A stretch of 43,565 nucleotides of DNA, from assembly GCA_900541025.1 (NCBI GenBank), contig UQIL01000020.1:1-43565 (forward strand), written 5' to 3'. Shown here piece after piece: positions 1-9,648 of the stretch (position 1 is the stretch's first letter; every line of letters begins with the position of its first letter). A program made the translations under genes and the position numbers. A model generated the notes under the pieces. That model saw nothing but the letters and a program-made list of their open reading frames with translations, did no database searches and had not been told where the DNA came from. Source of the DNA: an uncultured Collinsella sp. GTDB lineage: Bacteria > Actinomycetota > Coriobacteriia > Coriobacteriales > Coriobacteriaceae.

Positions 1-318
<318 letters not shown>

Positions 319-468
319 CGGAACCGCACCTCGCGGCCCGCGGGACCCAGCGCTCATGCGCGCGGTCCGGGCACGAGGATGCCCCCGAGTCAGATCTTTC
401 CTATGCGCCATGCGGCCCCCAGGGCACGTGAGAGACACCGGATCACCGTAACGGTGGGCGCCGCCCAC

Positions 469-586
469 CGGTCAGCGGCCAGAGCATGGGGGGCACGCCC
501 GGTCCCGTTCCGAACCCGGAAGCTAAGCCCCATCGCGCCGAGAGTACTGCGGGGTCAGCCCGTGGGAGGCCAGGGCGCCGCTGACC
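469..586 (+). rRNA. rrf: 5S ribosomal RNA
   Basis: Typical 5S features are visible: the CCGTTCCGAACCCGGAAG loop B/C region near 504-521 and a closing helix pairing GTCAGCGGC (471-479) with GCCGCTGAC (577-585). The complementarity extends outward to a 15-bp stem (465-479 with 577-591), which probably forms the processing stalk, so the mature ends are approximate. It lies about 150 bp after the 23S, as expected for a 16S-23S-5S operon. Confidence 0.95.
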
Positions 587-621
587 GGTGGACGGCACCG
601 AGCCGTGCGCTTGAACTGAGA

Positions 622-653
622 AGGGGGAGGCCTCGCGGCCTCCCCCTTTTTTG
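622..653 (+). terminator. Intrinsic terminator of the rRNA operon
   Basis: A perfect GC-rich hairpin (GGGGGAGGCC, loop TCGC, GGCCTCCCCC) is followed directly by six T residues. It sits 36 bp after the 5S gene. Confidence 0.92.
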
Positions 654-715
654 CGTTTACGGGCATAAATGACTCATTTACGCCAGACGATTTAATTCTT
701 TTTGGTATTGAGCTT

Positions 716-1183
716 TTATTTAAAGAAAATAAAACGAATAACAAGGGCAACTGCTATGGCTGCAATGATCAAAAGCAGGATTGTCAGTCGATGCTGCTTG
801 CGTCGTTTACTTGACGAAACGAAGATTGATTTTCCCTGTTTTGGCGTTTCGAGATAGCGAGCCGAATGCGTTAAGGTTTGCTTTGGTCGAGGACCTCTTT
901 GTTGATTGGCAGCGGATGCTTTCAGTGGCTCCTCACTAGCTGCGCTGTTTTTAGATAATGGTGCGTCTTTCAGATATACAGGGTCTCCCGAGGCGACGCC
1001 CATATGTTTACGCCCCGTTTGGGCATCCTCGAGTGTTTGATATCGATTTCTCGTCACATACTCGGGCTCCGGATCATTAATGGGCTCTTGCGAGATGTGG
1101 GGGCGATGGAACCGTGGCGGCTGCGTGGAAGTATCTTCCCCCTGCGTCGGCATAAACATTTTGTTCTGGTTTTGGTCGTCCAT
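716..1183 (-). CDS. Small tail-anchored membrane protein, unknown function
   Basis: 155-residue protein that I do not recognise. The first 120 residues are polar, rich in Gln, Pro, Ser and Thr and probably disordered. A basic stretch (SKRRKQHR, about 125-132) precedes one hydrophobic segment (about 133-153) that ends at the C-terminus, the layout of a tail-anchored or single-pass protein with the polar part in the cytoplasm. An AAAGGG sequence lies just upstream of the ATG on the minus strand and supports this start. The gene is visibly more AT-rich than its neighbours, which could mean recent acquisition or weak selection. It converges with the rRNA terminator and is divergent from hsp20. 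No function can be assigned. Confidence 0.7.
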   Translation of the reverse strand: MDDQNQNKMFMPTQGEDTSTQPPRFHRPHISQEPINDPEPEYVTRNRYQTLEDAQTGRKHMGVASGDPVYLKDAPLSKNSAASEEPLKASAANQQRGPRPKQTLTHSARYLETPKQGKSIFVSSSKRRKQHRLTILLLIIAAIAVALVIRFIFFK

Positions 1184-1459
1184 GATGCCCTTTAGCTCGT
1201 TACCAACAACGTGTACGCGCTCATTGTAAGCCCCTTGTTATTTGTAGCTGCGAACATACTCGTTATTTAAGCTCTGGTTCAAAGAACCTTAACCTTACTA
1301 AAACCTTAGTCACACACACTTAGATATGCTTATAGTACTGGACTCAAAAAACTTTATAGTCGATGTATATATAAGCACTGGGTGGGCATATATAAGAGCG
1401 TCAAAAGAAGTCCCAGTCACCTAGAAGATGGCTCGGCAGTCCTAAAAGGAGTGGTAAAC
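1184..1459. promoter_or_regulatory. AT-rich divergent intergenic region upstream of hsp20
   Basis: This 276-bp gap separates the tail-anchored protein gene from hsp20. It is much more AT-rich than the rest of the window and contains TATATAAG twice with a 21-bp period (about 1366-1394). I found no CIRCE element (TTAGCACTC inverted repeat) and no full HspR-type CTTGAGT/ACTCAAG box. The promoter of hsp20 must lie here but I cannot place it with certainty. Confidence 0.4.
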
Positions 1460-1891
1460 ATGGCAAGCATGGTTCCTTATCGTTCGGTTTTTGGCGTTCG
1501 TCCTTCTGCTAGCTCGCTGTTCGATCTGTTTGATGATATGACCGACCTTGCAAACAACTCGATTGCTTCCAAGGCGTTTCCCGTTGACGTTGAGGATAAG
1601 GGCGACGGCTATGAGGTCAAGGCCTATCTGACCGGTGTCGCCAAGGACGATATCGATGTCGAGCTCAATGAGGGCCGTCTGTCCATTAGCGTGAATGTCG
1701 AGGAAGACGAGGAGAACGAGGGCAAGAACTTCCTGCAGAAGGAGTTCAGCTCGTACAGCGCGACGCGTGGCGTGTATCTAAAGGACGCTTCGAGCGAGGG
1801 CCTCTCGGCTAAGTACGCTGACGGCATCCTGACCGTTACGGTTCCCAAGATCGTCGAGAAGAAGAACGTTACGAAGATCTCCATCGACTAA
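1460..1891 (+). CDS. Hsp20/alpha-crystallin family small heat-shock protein
   Basis: 143-residue ATP-independent holdase that binds unfolding proteins in the cytoplasm. The alpha-crystallin domain spans about residues 35-140, starting at FPVDVEDKGDGYEVKAYLTGV and including the typical ADGILTVTVPK C-terminal strand motif. The ATG at 1460 is chosen because AAAGGAG lies 8-9 bases upstream; the frame stays open to 1382 but that part lacks a ribosome site and is not conserved-looking. It is monocistronic, ended by a bidirectional terminator. Identification as Hsp20 is firm; the stress signal that induces it is not visible. Confidence 0.93.
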   Translation: MASMVPYRSVFGVRPSASSLFDLFDDMTDLANNSIASKAFPVDVEDKGDGYEVKAYLTGVAKDDIDVELNEGRLSISVNVEEDEENEGKNFLQKEFSSYSATRGVYLKDASSEGLSAKYADGILTVTVPKIVEKKNVTKISID

Positions 1892-1917
1892 CTTCGTTGG
1901 TGTTTTGCGCTATGAAA

Positions 1918-1965
1918 AGACAGCAAAAGGGGCTGGGAAGCGATTCTCGGCCCCTTTTGCTGTCT
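1918..1965. terminator. Bidirectional terminator between hsp20 and the MBL hydrolase gene
   Basis: AGACAGCAAAAGGGGC and GCCCCTTTTGCTGTCT form a 16-bp perfect stem around a 16-nt loop. The A-rich and T-rich flanks within the stem allow it to serve both convergent genes. Confidence 0.85.
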
Positions 1966-1973
1966 AGGACAGT

Positions 1974-2783
1974 CTATTGAATGGTTGCCGGCTGATACTG
2001 ACTCGCAGGGCGTATCGAGAGTTTTCGCGATCCTTGGAGAAGGGTTGCGGAGCTGCCGACCTCGTCATCCAGGGTTGCGGCCAGAGCTTTGGCATAGCTT
2101 TTGACGGTAAGGCTCGGACGATTGTTATCTTGGCTGATATGCATGGCAATGAGCTGTTCGGTGCGATCGGTAACAAGTTCGCGCGCGGCTTCGGCGGCTT
2201 GGCCATTGGAGAGGTGTCCCCTTGCAGACAGGATGCGCTCCTGAAGAAAGCGGGGATATTCTCCCTCGCGCAGCATGGTCACATCATGGTTGCTCTCGAG
2301 CGCGAGGACTCGACAATCTTTGAGGGTGTTCATGGCTTGGCTCGATAGCTCTCCGGTGTCGGTGGCAAAGCCGATGGAATCATCGAGGGTGTCGAATCGA
2401 TAACCGACTGGATTGATGACATCGTGTGATGTTGAGTAGGTTTGCACGTGGATGCCGGCAATGGATAGGGTGTCACCGGGATCGAATTCCTCGACAGGCA
2501 GATGCGAAAGATTTTCTTTGCTCGAAAGAGTCCCCCTGCTGGCAAAGAGGGGGCCGTGCCAGTGCTTGCACCAGACATCGAGGCCCTTGATGTGATCGCT
2601 ATGCTCATGAGTAATGAGAAGAGCCGAGACGTTGTCTGTCGAGAGCCCCAGTTCTGCCATGCGCTTTAATGTCTCGCGGCGAGACAGTCCGTCATCGACC
2701 ATAATGAGCCCCTGCGGGCCCTCGATGAGTGCGCAGTTGCCTTTAGAGCCACTGCCGAGGATATGAAGGTGCAGACGAGACAT
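1974..2783 (-). CDS. Metallo-beta-lactamase fold hydrolase, YycJ/WalJ-like
   Basis: 269-residue protein of the MBL superfamily. The metal-binding signature THEHSDHIKG is at about residues 58-67 (His59, His61, Asp63, His64), following a short N-terminal beta segment HILGSGSKGNC that is typical of the YycJ/WalJ branch. Members of this group are predicted cytoplasmic nucleases or phosphodiesterases; WalJ of Bacillus is linked to the walRK operon. The start at 2783 (MSRLHLHILGSG) is chosen because it matches the family N-terminus; a longer frame up to 2864 would overlap the divergent tilS start. The ribosome site is weak (GGA). No walRK genes are adjacent here, so the substrate is unknown. Confidence 0.88.
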   Translation of the reverse strand: MSRLHLHILGSGSKGNCALIEGPQGLIMVDDGLSRRETLKRMAELGLSTDNVSALLITHEHSDHIKGLDVWCKHWHGPLFASRGTLSSKENLSHLPVEEFDPGDTLSIAGIHVQTYSTSHDVINPVGYRFDTLDDSIGFATDTGELSSQAMNTLKDCRVLALESNHDVTMLREGEYPRFLQERILSARGHLSNGQAAEAARELVTDRTEQLIAMHISQDNNRPSLTVKSYAKALAATLDDEVGSSATLLQGSRKLSIRPASQYQPATIQ

Positions 2784-2831
2784 AAGATTCCAAAGGATAC
2801 AATGGGTGCGGACGAATAGAGGAGGAAGCAA

Positions 2832-4370
2832 ATGCCTACGGTATCTCAGCATTATGGACACCATGCCGTGCCTGGGGTAGTCGATGAGACCCGGACGAGG
2901 CAGCAGGCTGCTCCTGTCGTGCTCATGGTATCAGGCGGCGCGGACTCGACGGCACTGCTTCTTATGGCGTGCACATCAAAGCTGGATATCCAAGACGGAC
3001 GCGGTGCTGCCCCCATTGCTCGCGAGCGCCTGCATGTGCTGCATGTAAACCATCATCTGCGCGGCAAGGCGTCCGATGGCGACGAGGCCTTTGTGCGTGA
3101 GCTTTGCGCGAAATATGGTTTACCGCTGTGCGTGGAGCACGCTTATTTTGATGGGGAGTCGGGCAATATTGAGGCCGCGGCCCGCGAGGTGCGCTATGCC
3201 GCGGCGCGGAGGTATGTTCGCGAGCTCTGCGCCCAGACGGGGGCACCGCGAACGGCGGCTCGTATCTGCACCGCGCACACGTCTTCGGATCGCGCGGAAA
3301 CGTTTTTGATGAACGCGATTAAGGGTTCGGGGCCCGCTGGCCTATCGAGCATTCCTCGCCGGAGGAATATCGTGGTGCGTCCCTTGCTCGACCTAACTCA
3401 TGGCGAGCTCGTGGGCTATCTACAGGTACATGGTCAGCCGTGGCGTGAAGACGAGAGCAATGAGGATATCTCGTATCTGCGAAACTACGTGCGCCATCGA
3501 GTGATGCCGGTGGTGGCGCAGCGCAACGCGAGCGTCTGCAAGACGATTGGCGCCGCCTGCGAGATCTTAGGCGATGAGGACGCGTTTTTGTCTCAGCTTT
3601 CGGCACAGGCGTTTCGAAGCTGCCTGCGTAAGGAGGCGGCGGGCGCGCTGGTGCTCGATGCCAGGCGCCTTGCTGCGGCCGAGGTGGTAATCGCGCGGCG
3701 CATCGTGCGACTGGCGATTAAGCGCATCGATCCGGACGCTCGTCCAGAGATGCGACATGTGGAGCGAGTCCTTTCCTGCGTTGCCGAGGGCGCCGGCTCG
3801 GTCACGCTTCCGGCGGGGATTGACGCACGCATTGAGTTTGGCATGCTGGCGTTCAAGGCGCCGGCGGCTCGCGAGGGCCTGGTCGCGGACTGGGTTACCG
3901 TACCCGGTCGTTTGCCGTTGGGCGGGGGACGTATGCTGGTCACAGAACCGATGGCCGTTGAGCCGGGATGCGATATCGTGCGCCGCGCCCGCGAGCTTGC
4001 GGCTACCGGGGAAGTGACGGCTTTGGTAGACGCGGCTGCCCTGGGTTTTGCCGACAGCGATAGTGAGCGGATCCTGGCGGGCTCGCGTGGCGAGATCCCT
4101 GCCGAGGCGCGATTGGCGCGCCTGTGGGTGGACGGTCCCGCACCGGGAGACGTGATGTGCCCGTTAGGGATGAGTGGCCGAAGCAAGAAAGTATCCGACT
4201 TGCTAGGCGAGGCTCGCATTCCCGTTTCCGAGCGCGCCGGCGTGCCCATGGTGAGGACGGCGCCGGGAGGTGCCGTGGTGTGGGTCGCCGGAGTTCGCGC
4301 GGACGAGCGTTTTAAGTGCACGGCCGCAACGCGCGTGGCATATCTGCTCCGCGTGGTCGATGCGGAATAG
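2832..4370 (+). CDS. tilS: tRNA(Ile)-lysidine synthase TilS
   Basis: 512-residue cytoplasmic enzyme that uses ATP and lysine to convert C34 of the CAU-anticodon tRNA-Ile to lysidine, so that it reads AUA. The PP-loop motif SGGADS is at residues 34-39 and HVNHHLRG follows at the second strand. The C-terminal 80 residues (from about 430, DGPAPGDVMCPLGM) fit the TilS_C tRNA-binding domain. The start has a strong GGAGGA site. It is longer than the minimal TilS (about 430) and of the E. coli-like large type. It precedes hpt and ftsH, the arrangement known from Bacillus and many actinobacteria. Confidence 0.95.
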   Translation: MPTVSQHYGHHAVPGVVDETRTRQQAAPVVLMVSGGADSTALLLMACTSKLDIQDGRGAAPIARERLHVLHVNHHLRGKASDGDEAFVRELCAKYGLPLCVEHAYFDGESGNIEAAAREVRYAAARRYVRELCAQTGAPRTAARICTAHTSSDRAETFLMNAIKGSGPAGLSSIPRRRNIVVRPLLDLTHGELVGYLQVHGQPWREDESNEDISYLRNYVRHRVMPVVAQRNASVCKTIGAACEILGDEDAFLSQLSAQAFRSCLRKEAAGALVLDARRLAAAEVVIARRIVRLAIKRIDPDARPEMRHVERVLSCVAEGAGSVTLPAGIDARIEFGMLAFKAPAAREGLVADWVTVPGRLPLGGGRMLVTEPMAVEPGCDIVRRARELAATGEVTALVDAAALGFADSDSERILAGSRGEIPAEARLARLWVDGPAPGDVMCPLGMSGRSKKVSDLLGEARIPVSERAGVPMVRTAPGGAVVWVAGVRADERFKCTAATRVAYLLRVVDAE

Positions 4371-4421
4371 CGTCCCACGCCTGCTATTCTGTGCGACGTT
4401 GACGGTATTCCCGCGCTGATG

Positions 4422-4452
4422 GCGCACGGGCTGGTAAATTTACCCCGTGCGC
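4422..4452. promoter_or_regulatory. Inverted repeat over the hpt-ftsH promoter region
   Basis: GCGCACGGG and CCCGTGCGC form a perfect 9-bp inverted repeat around a 13-nt centre that itself contains GGTAAATTTACC. It lies directly upstream of TAGAAT (4456-4461), a good -10 hexamer. It could be an operator for hpt-ftsH or the tilS terminator; it has no T tract, which favours a DNA-level role. Confidence 0.45.
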
Positions 4453-4517
4453 TGCTAGAATGTGTAGTTCGCGTCCATACGGCGGTGTGTGGGCGATAAG
4501 CACAAGAAAGGGTTGTC

Positions 4518-5066
4518 ATGGCTTCTCAACATCCGGATATCGAGAAGGTTCTGTTCACGCAGGAGGATATCGACGGTATCGTCTCTCGCCTAGGCGAGCA
4601 GATTACTCGCGACTACGTGGGTAAGGATCTGGTGCTGATTGCGGTCCTGCGCGGCGCCGTGGTCTTTATGGGCGACCTGATGCGTAAGATCGAGCTGCCG
4701 ACCAACATCGATTTCATGGCTGTTTCGAGCTACGGCGACGGTGTGAAGTCCTCGGGTATCGTGCGTATCATTAAGGACCTGGATATCGACATCCGCGGTC
4801 GCGACGTGCTGATCGTCGAGGACATTCTGGACTCGGGCCTGACGCTCAAGTATCTGATGAAGAACCTCGAGAGCCGCAAGCCCGCTTCTCTGGAGGTCGC
4901 CGCCTTCCTGTGGAAGGACGTTGAGGACCGCGTCTCGGCCATCACGCCCAAGTATGTTGGAACCCATTGCCCCGATGCCTTTGTGGTGGGCTACGGCCTC
5001 GACTATGCCGAGCGCTATCGTAACCTTCCGTATCTGGGCATTTTGAAACCGGAGGTTTATTCGTAA
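4518..5066 (+). CDS. hpt: Hypoxanthine phosphoribosyltransferase
   Basis: 182-residue purine-salvage enzyme that transfers the phosphoribosyl group of PRPP to hypoxanthine or guanine. The PRPP-binding signature VLIVEDILDSGLTL is at residues 97-110 and the flexible-loop region SSYGDGVKSSG at 70-80. The length matches the family. An AGAAAGGG site precedes the ATG. The stop codon is separated from the ftsH start by one base, so the two are co-transcribed and probably translationally coupled. The tilS-hpt-ftsH order is a classic conserved neighbourhood. Confidence 0.96.
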   Translation: MASQHPDIEKVLFTQEDIDGIVSRLGEQITRDYVGKDLVLIAVLRGAVVFMGDLMRKIELPTNIDFMAVSSYGDGVKSSGIVRIIKDLDIDIRGRDVLIVEDILDSGLTLKYLMKNLESRKPASLEVAAFLWKDVEDRVSAITPKYVGTHCPDAFVVGYGLDYAERYRNLPYLGILKPEVYS

Positions 5067-5067
5067 G

Positions 5068-7206
<2,139 letters not shown>

Positions 7207-7220
7207 CCTTTGTGGCGAAA

Positions 7221-7256
7221 GCCTCTGCGGGGAAACCTGCGGAGGCTATTTCTTTT
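7221..7256 (+). terminator. Terminator of the hpt-ftsH operon
   Basis: GCCTCTGCGGG pairs with CCTGCGGAGGC (one or two G:U pairs) around a GAAA tetraloop and is followed by TATTTCTTTT. Confidence 0.85.
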
Positions 7257-7275
7257 GAGCGATATGGGGCCATCT

Positions 7276-7335
7276 GTTGATTGGGGACAGACTTAAATGA
7301 GCGTTTTCACGCATTTAAGTCTGTCCCCAATCAAC
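7276..7335. repeat. Perfect 24-bp inverted repeat with GGGGACAG core
   Basis: Bases 7276-7299 are an exact reverse complement of 7312-7335, with a 12-nt loop. The arms contain TTGGGGACAGAC. It lies just after the ftsH terminator and upstream of the aminotransferase promoter. It does not have a T tract and is not needed as a terminator. It resembles the palindromic REP-like elements mobilised by Y1/RAYT transposases, but no such gene is in the window. Confidence 0.75.
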
Positions 7336-7345
7336 ATTGCTGCGG

Positions 7346-7371
7346 CACTTTGCTCAACTAAAGCGTACAAT
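7346..7371 (+). promoter_or_regulatory. Candidate operator plus -10 of the aminotransferase gene
   Basis: CACTTTGCTCAACTAAAGCG (7346-7365) matches 17 of 20 positions of the perfect palindrome upstream of the amino-acid importer (11399-11418). It abuts TACAAT (7366-7371), a near-consensus -10, so a protein bound here would cover the promoter. Confidence 0.5.
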
Positions 7372-7395
7372 AGCGCCTATGCGAAAGGGGAACAG

Positions 7396-8586
7396 ATGAT
7401 CAACGAAACTATGTATGCTCGCGGTGCAGAGAGCTCCATCATCCGCGAGATTTTTAGCTATGGCCTTGAGCGCAAGGCGCAAATCGGCGCGGAAAACGTA
7501 TTCGATTTCTCGCTGGGCAACCCGAGCGTTCCTGCTCCCGCTGCCGTCGCGGAGTCCATCAAAAAGGCGCTTGAACTGCCGAGCGAGCAGCTGCACGGAT
7601 ACACGCCTGCACCGGGCCTGCCGCAGTGCCGTGCCGCCGTGGCTGAGTCGCTCAACCGTCGTTTCGGTACGAGCTATGAGGGCAAGGATGTCTTTATGAC
7701 CGTGGGCGCGGCGGCTTCGCTCACCTGCACGCTCAACGCTGTTACGAATCCGGGCGACGAGGTCATTGTCATCGCCCCGTACTTCCCGGAGTATCGCGTG
7801 TGGATTGAGAAGGCCGGCTGTACGTGTGTCGAGGCGCTCGCCGATGAAGATACGTTCCAGCTGAACGTGGACAACGTTCTTAAGGCTATTACCGACAAGA
7901 CGGCAGCTGTCATCATCGACTCGCCGAATAACCCGACTGGTGCCGTGTATACGCGCGATACCCTGACGCGACTGGCTAATGTTTTGCACGAGGTCAACGC
8001 CAAACGCGAGCCCGAGAACCCGATCGCGCTTATCTCGGATGAGCCGTATCGCGAGATTGTCTATGGTGCCGAGGTGCCTTGGGTGCCTTCGATCTACGAG
8101 CACACCATCGTGTGCTACTCGTATTCCAAGTCGCTTTCGCTGCCGGGCGAGCGCGTGGGGTGGATCCTGGTTCCCAATACGAATCCTCGGGCAGCTCGTC
8201 TAATGCCCGCCGTTGCCGGCGCCGCCCGTGCGCTGGGCTTCGTGTGCGCGCCGGCGCTCTTCCAGCGCGTAATTATCGACTGCATCGATGAACCGAGTGA
8301 CGTTGAGGCCTATGCACGCAACCGCACCGCGCTTACCGATGCACTAGCGGAGTACGGCTACACCTATGTTGAGCCGGATGGTGCATTCTACCTGTGGGTG
8401 AAGGCGCTGGAGCCCGATGCGAACGCTTTCTGCGAGCGCGCGAAGAAGTATGAGCTGCTCGCGGTGCCCTCGGACAGTTTTGGCATGCCGGGCTGGTTCC
8501 GCTTGGGCTACTGTGTGAGCTACGAGACTATCGTTAACTCACTGCCCGCCTGGAAGCAGCTGGCCGACGAGTATCATTCAAAGTAA
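7396..8586 (+). CDS. Pyridoxal-phosphate aminotransferase, class I/II
   Basis: 396-residue fold-type I PLP enzyme. The substrate/cofactor motif DSPNNPTGAVY is at about 175-185 and the Schiff-base lysine is Lys245 within YSYSKSLSLPGERVGW. The length fits aspartate/aromatic-type aminotransferases. The exact amino donor cannot be read from sequence. The ATG at 7396 is chosen because GAAAGGGG lies 6-9 bases upstream; the open frame reaches back into the inverted repeat at 7276-7335 and is not coding there. A palindrome shared with the amino-acid importer and ilvE lies over its promoter, which suggests amino-acid-dependent control. Confidence 0.92.
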   Translation: MINETMYARGAESSIIREIFSYGLERKAQIGAENVFDFSLGNPSVPAPAAVAESIKKALELPSEQLHGYTPAPGLPQCRAAVAESLNRRFGTSYEGKDVFMTVGAAASLTCTLNAVTNPGDEVIVIAPYFPEYRVWIEKAGCTCVEALADEDTFQLNVDNVLKAITDKTAAVIIDSPNNPTGAVYTRDTLTRLANVLHEVNAKREPENPIALISDEPYREIVYGAEVPWVPSIYEHTIVCYSYSKSLSLPGERVGWILVPNTNPRAARLMPAVAGAARALGFVCAPALFQRVIIDCIDEPSDVEAYARNRTALTDALAEYGYTYVEPDGAFYLWVKALEPDANAFCERAKKYELLAVPSDSFGMPGWFRLGYCVSYETIVNSLPAWKQLADEYHSK

Positions 8587-8614
8587 AGCGCTCTGCTTAC
8601 AATGTTTTACGTGA

Positions 8615-8645
8615 AACGGGGTTTGGTGTTAAGCCAGACCCCGTT
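8615..8645 (+). terminator. Hairpin after the aminotransferase gene
   Basis: AACGGGGT and ACCCCGTT pair around an inner TGG/CCA stem. No long T tract follows, so it is a weaker terminator or a pause site. Confidence 0.45.
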
Positions 8646-8679
8646 GTCTATGCCGTTGTGTGATTGGGATGAAGCAGTT

Positions 8680-8708
8680 TTACGACTGCCGAAAGCTATG
8701 CGTACAAT
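8680..8708 (+). promoter_or_regulatory. Candidate sigma-70 promoter of the PHP phosphoesterase gene
   Basis: TTACGA (8680-8685), a 17-bp spacer and TACAAT (8703-8708), 37 bp before the start codon. Confidence 0.5.
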
Positions 8709-8745
8709 GAATATACGCGACGGCCATACTGGACAAGGAGACCTG

Positions 8746-9567
8746 ATGCCCTACCTTCTTTCTTGTGATATTCATACTCATACGTTGTTCTCCGCGCATG
8801 CGTACTCAACCATTGAGGAGAATGTGTACTGGGCGGCGGAACGTGGCCTGCAGGTGCTCGGATCTGCCGACCATCTGAGCTCGATGGTTACGGCTTGCCC
8901 CAACGACCTGCGCAGTTTCCAGTTCTTTATTAACCAGGATATCTGGCCGCGCATTTGGAGCGGCGTGCTGGTGCTTCGCGGCGCCGAGGTCGATATCGTT
9001 TCGCTGGACGGAAGCTTGTTTGGCGAGGACATTCCCGTGTCGCTCGATATTGCCGGCGATTCGTACAGTCACCAGCATTCGCTGTTCGATTTGGTGACGC
9101 GTAATTTGGATTATTTGGTGGCAAGCGTGCATAACCCGCAGTTTGCCGAAGGCGCGACGCTCGCCCAAACAACTCAGATGTATATCAATGCCCTGGAGCA
9201 TCCCAAGGTGTTCATGCTTGGGCATACGGGTCGTTCGGGCGTGCCGTTCGATATCGATGAGGTGCTGCTGGCGGCCAAAGCCAAGCACAAGATCATTGAG
9301 ATCAACAACCATAGTCTTGAGCACGGTACCGACACTGAGCATTGGGCCGTATGCCGCAAGATTGCCGAGCGCTGCGCCGAGCTGGGCGTGGGTATTGGTG
9401 TGTCGACCGATGCCCACATTGGTATGGCCATTGGCAAGCTCGAGCACGCCCGCAAGTTGCTCGACGAGATTCACTTCCCGCTGGACCTGATCGTGACGCG
9501 CGACCGCGAGACGCTGCTGCGCGAGATGGCGGCAGCCGGCGTATGCGACCTGCGCAAGGGGATGTAA
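8746..9567 (+). CDS. PHP-domain phosphoesterase (YcdX-like)
   Basis: 273-residue protein of the PHP superfamily, which hydrolyses phosphate esters with a trinuclear metal centre. Motif I CDIHTHT is at residues 7-13, motif II SADHLS at about 44-49, with further ligands in SVHNPQ (about 125), HTGRSG (about 158) and STDAHIG (about 222-228). It resembles E. coli YcdX/YcdX-like phosphatases and lacks polymerase or histidinol-phosphatase specific extensions. ATG 8746 is preceded by AAGGAG. Its substrate is unknown. It stands alone between two terminators. Confidence 0.88.
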   Translation: MPYLLSCDIHTHTLFSAHAYSTIEENVYWAAERGLQVLGSADHLSSMVTACPNDLRSFQFFINQDIWPRIWSGVLVLRGAEVDIVSLDGSLFGEDIPVSLDIAGDSYSHQHSLFDLVTRNLDYLVASVHNPQFAEGATLAQTTQMYINALEHPKVFMLGHTGRSGVPFDIDEVLLAAKAKHKIIEINNHSLEHGTDTEHWAVCRKIAERCAELGVGIGVSTDAHIGMAIGKLEHARKLLDEIHFPLDLIVTRDRETLLREMAAAGVCDLRKGM

Positions 9568-9586
9568 CGAGACTCATATGTCCAAC

Positions 9587-9624
9587 GAAAGGGGGGCGGT
9601 CCAGACGGGCCGCCCCCCTTTCTT
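9587..9624. terminator. Bidirectional terminator between PHP gene and rRNA methyltransferase gene
   Basis: GAAAGGGGGGCGG and CCGCCCCCCTTTC form a 13-bp perfect stem. The two genes converge on it. Confidence 0.9.
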
Positions 9625-9648
9625 GTCCTAAAAATCTGCCGGGGTTGG

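Noticed and set aside
1196..1459. CIRCE or HspR (HAIR) operator for hsp20
   Set aside because: Only fragments such as ACTCAA occur; no inverted partner at the proper distance.
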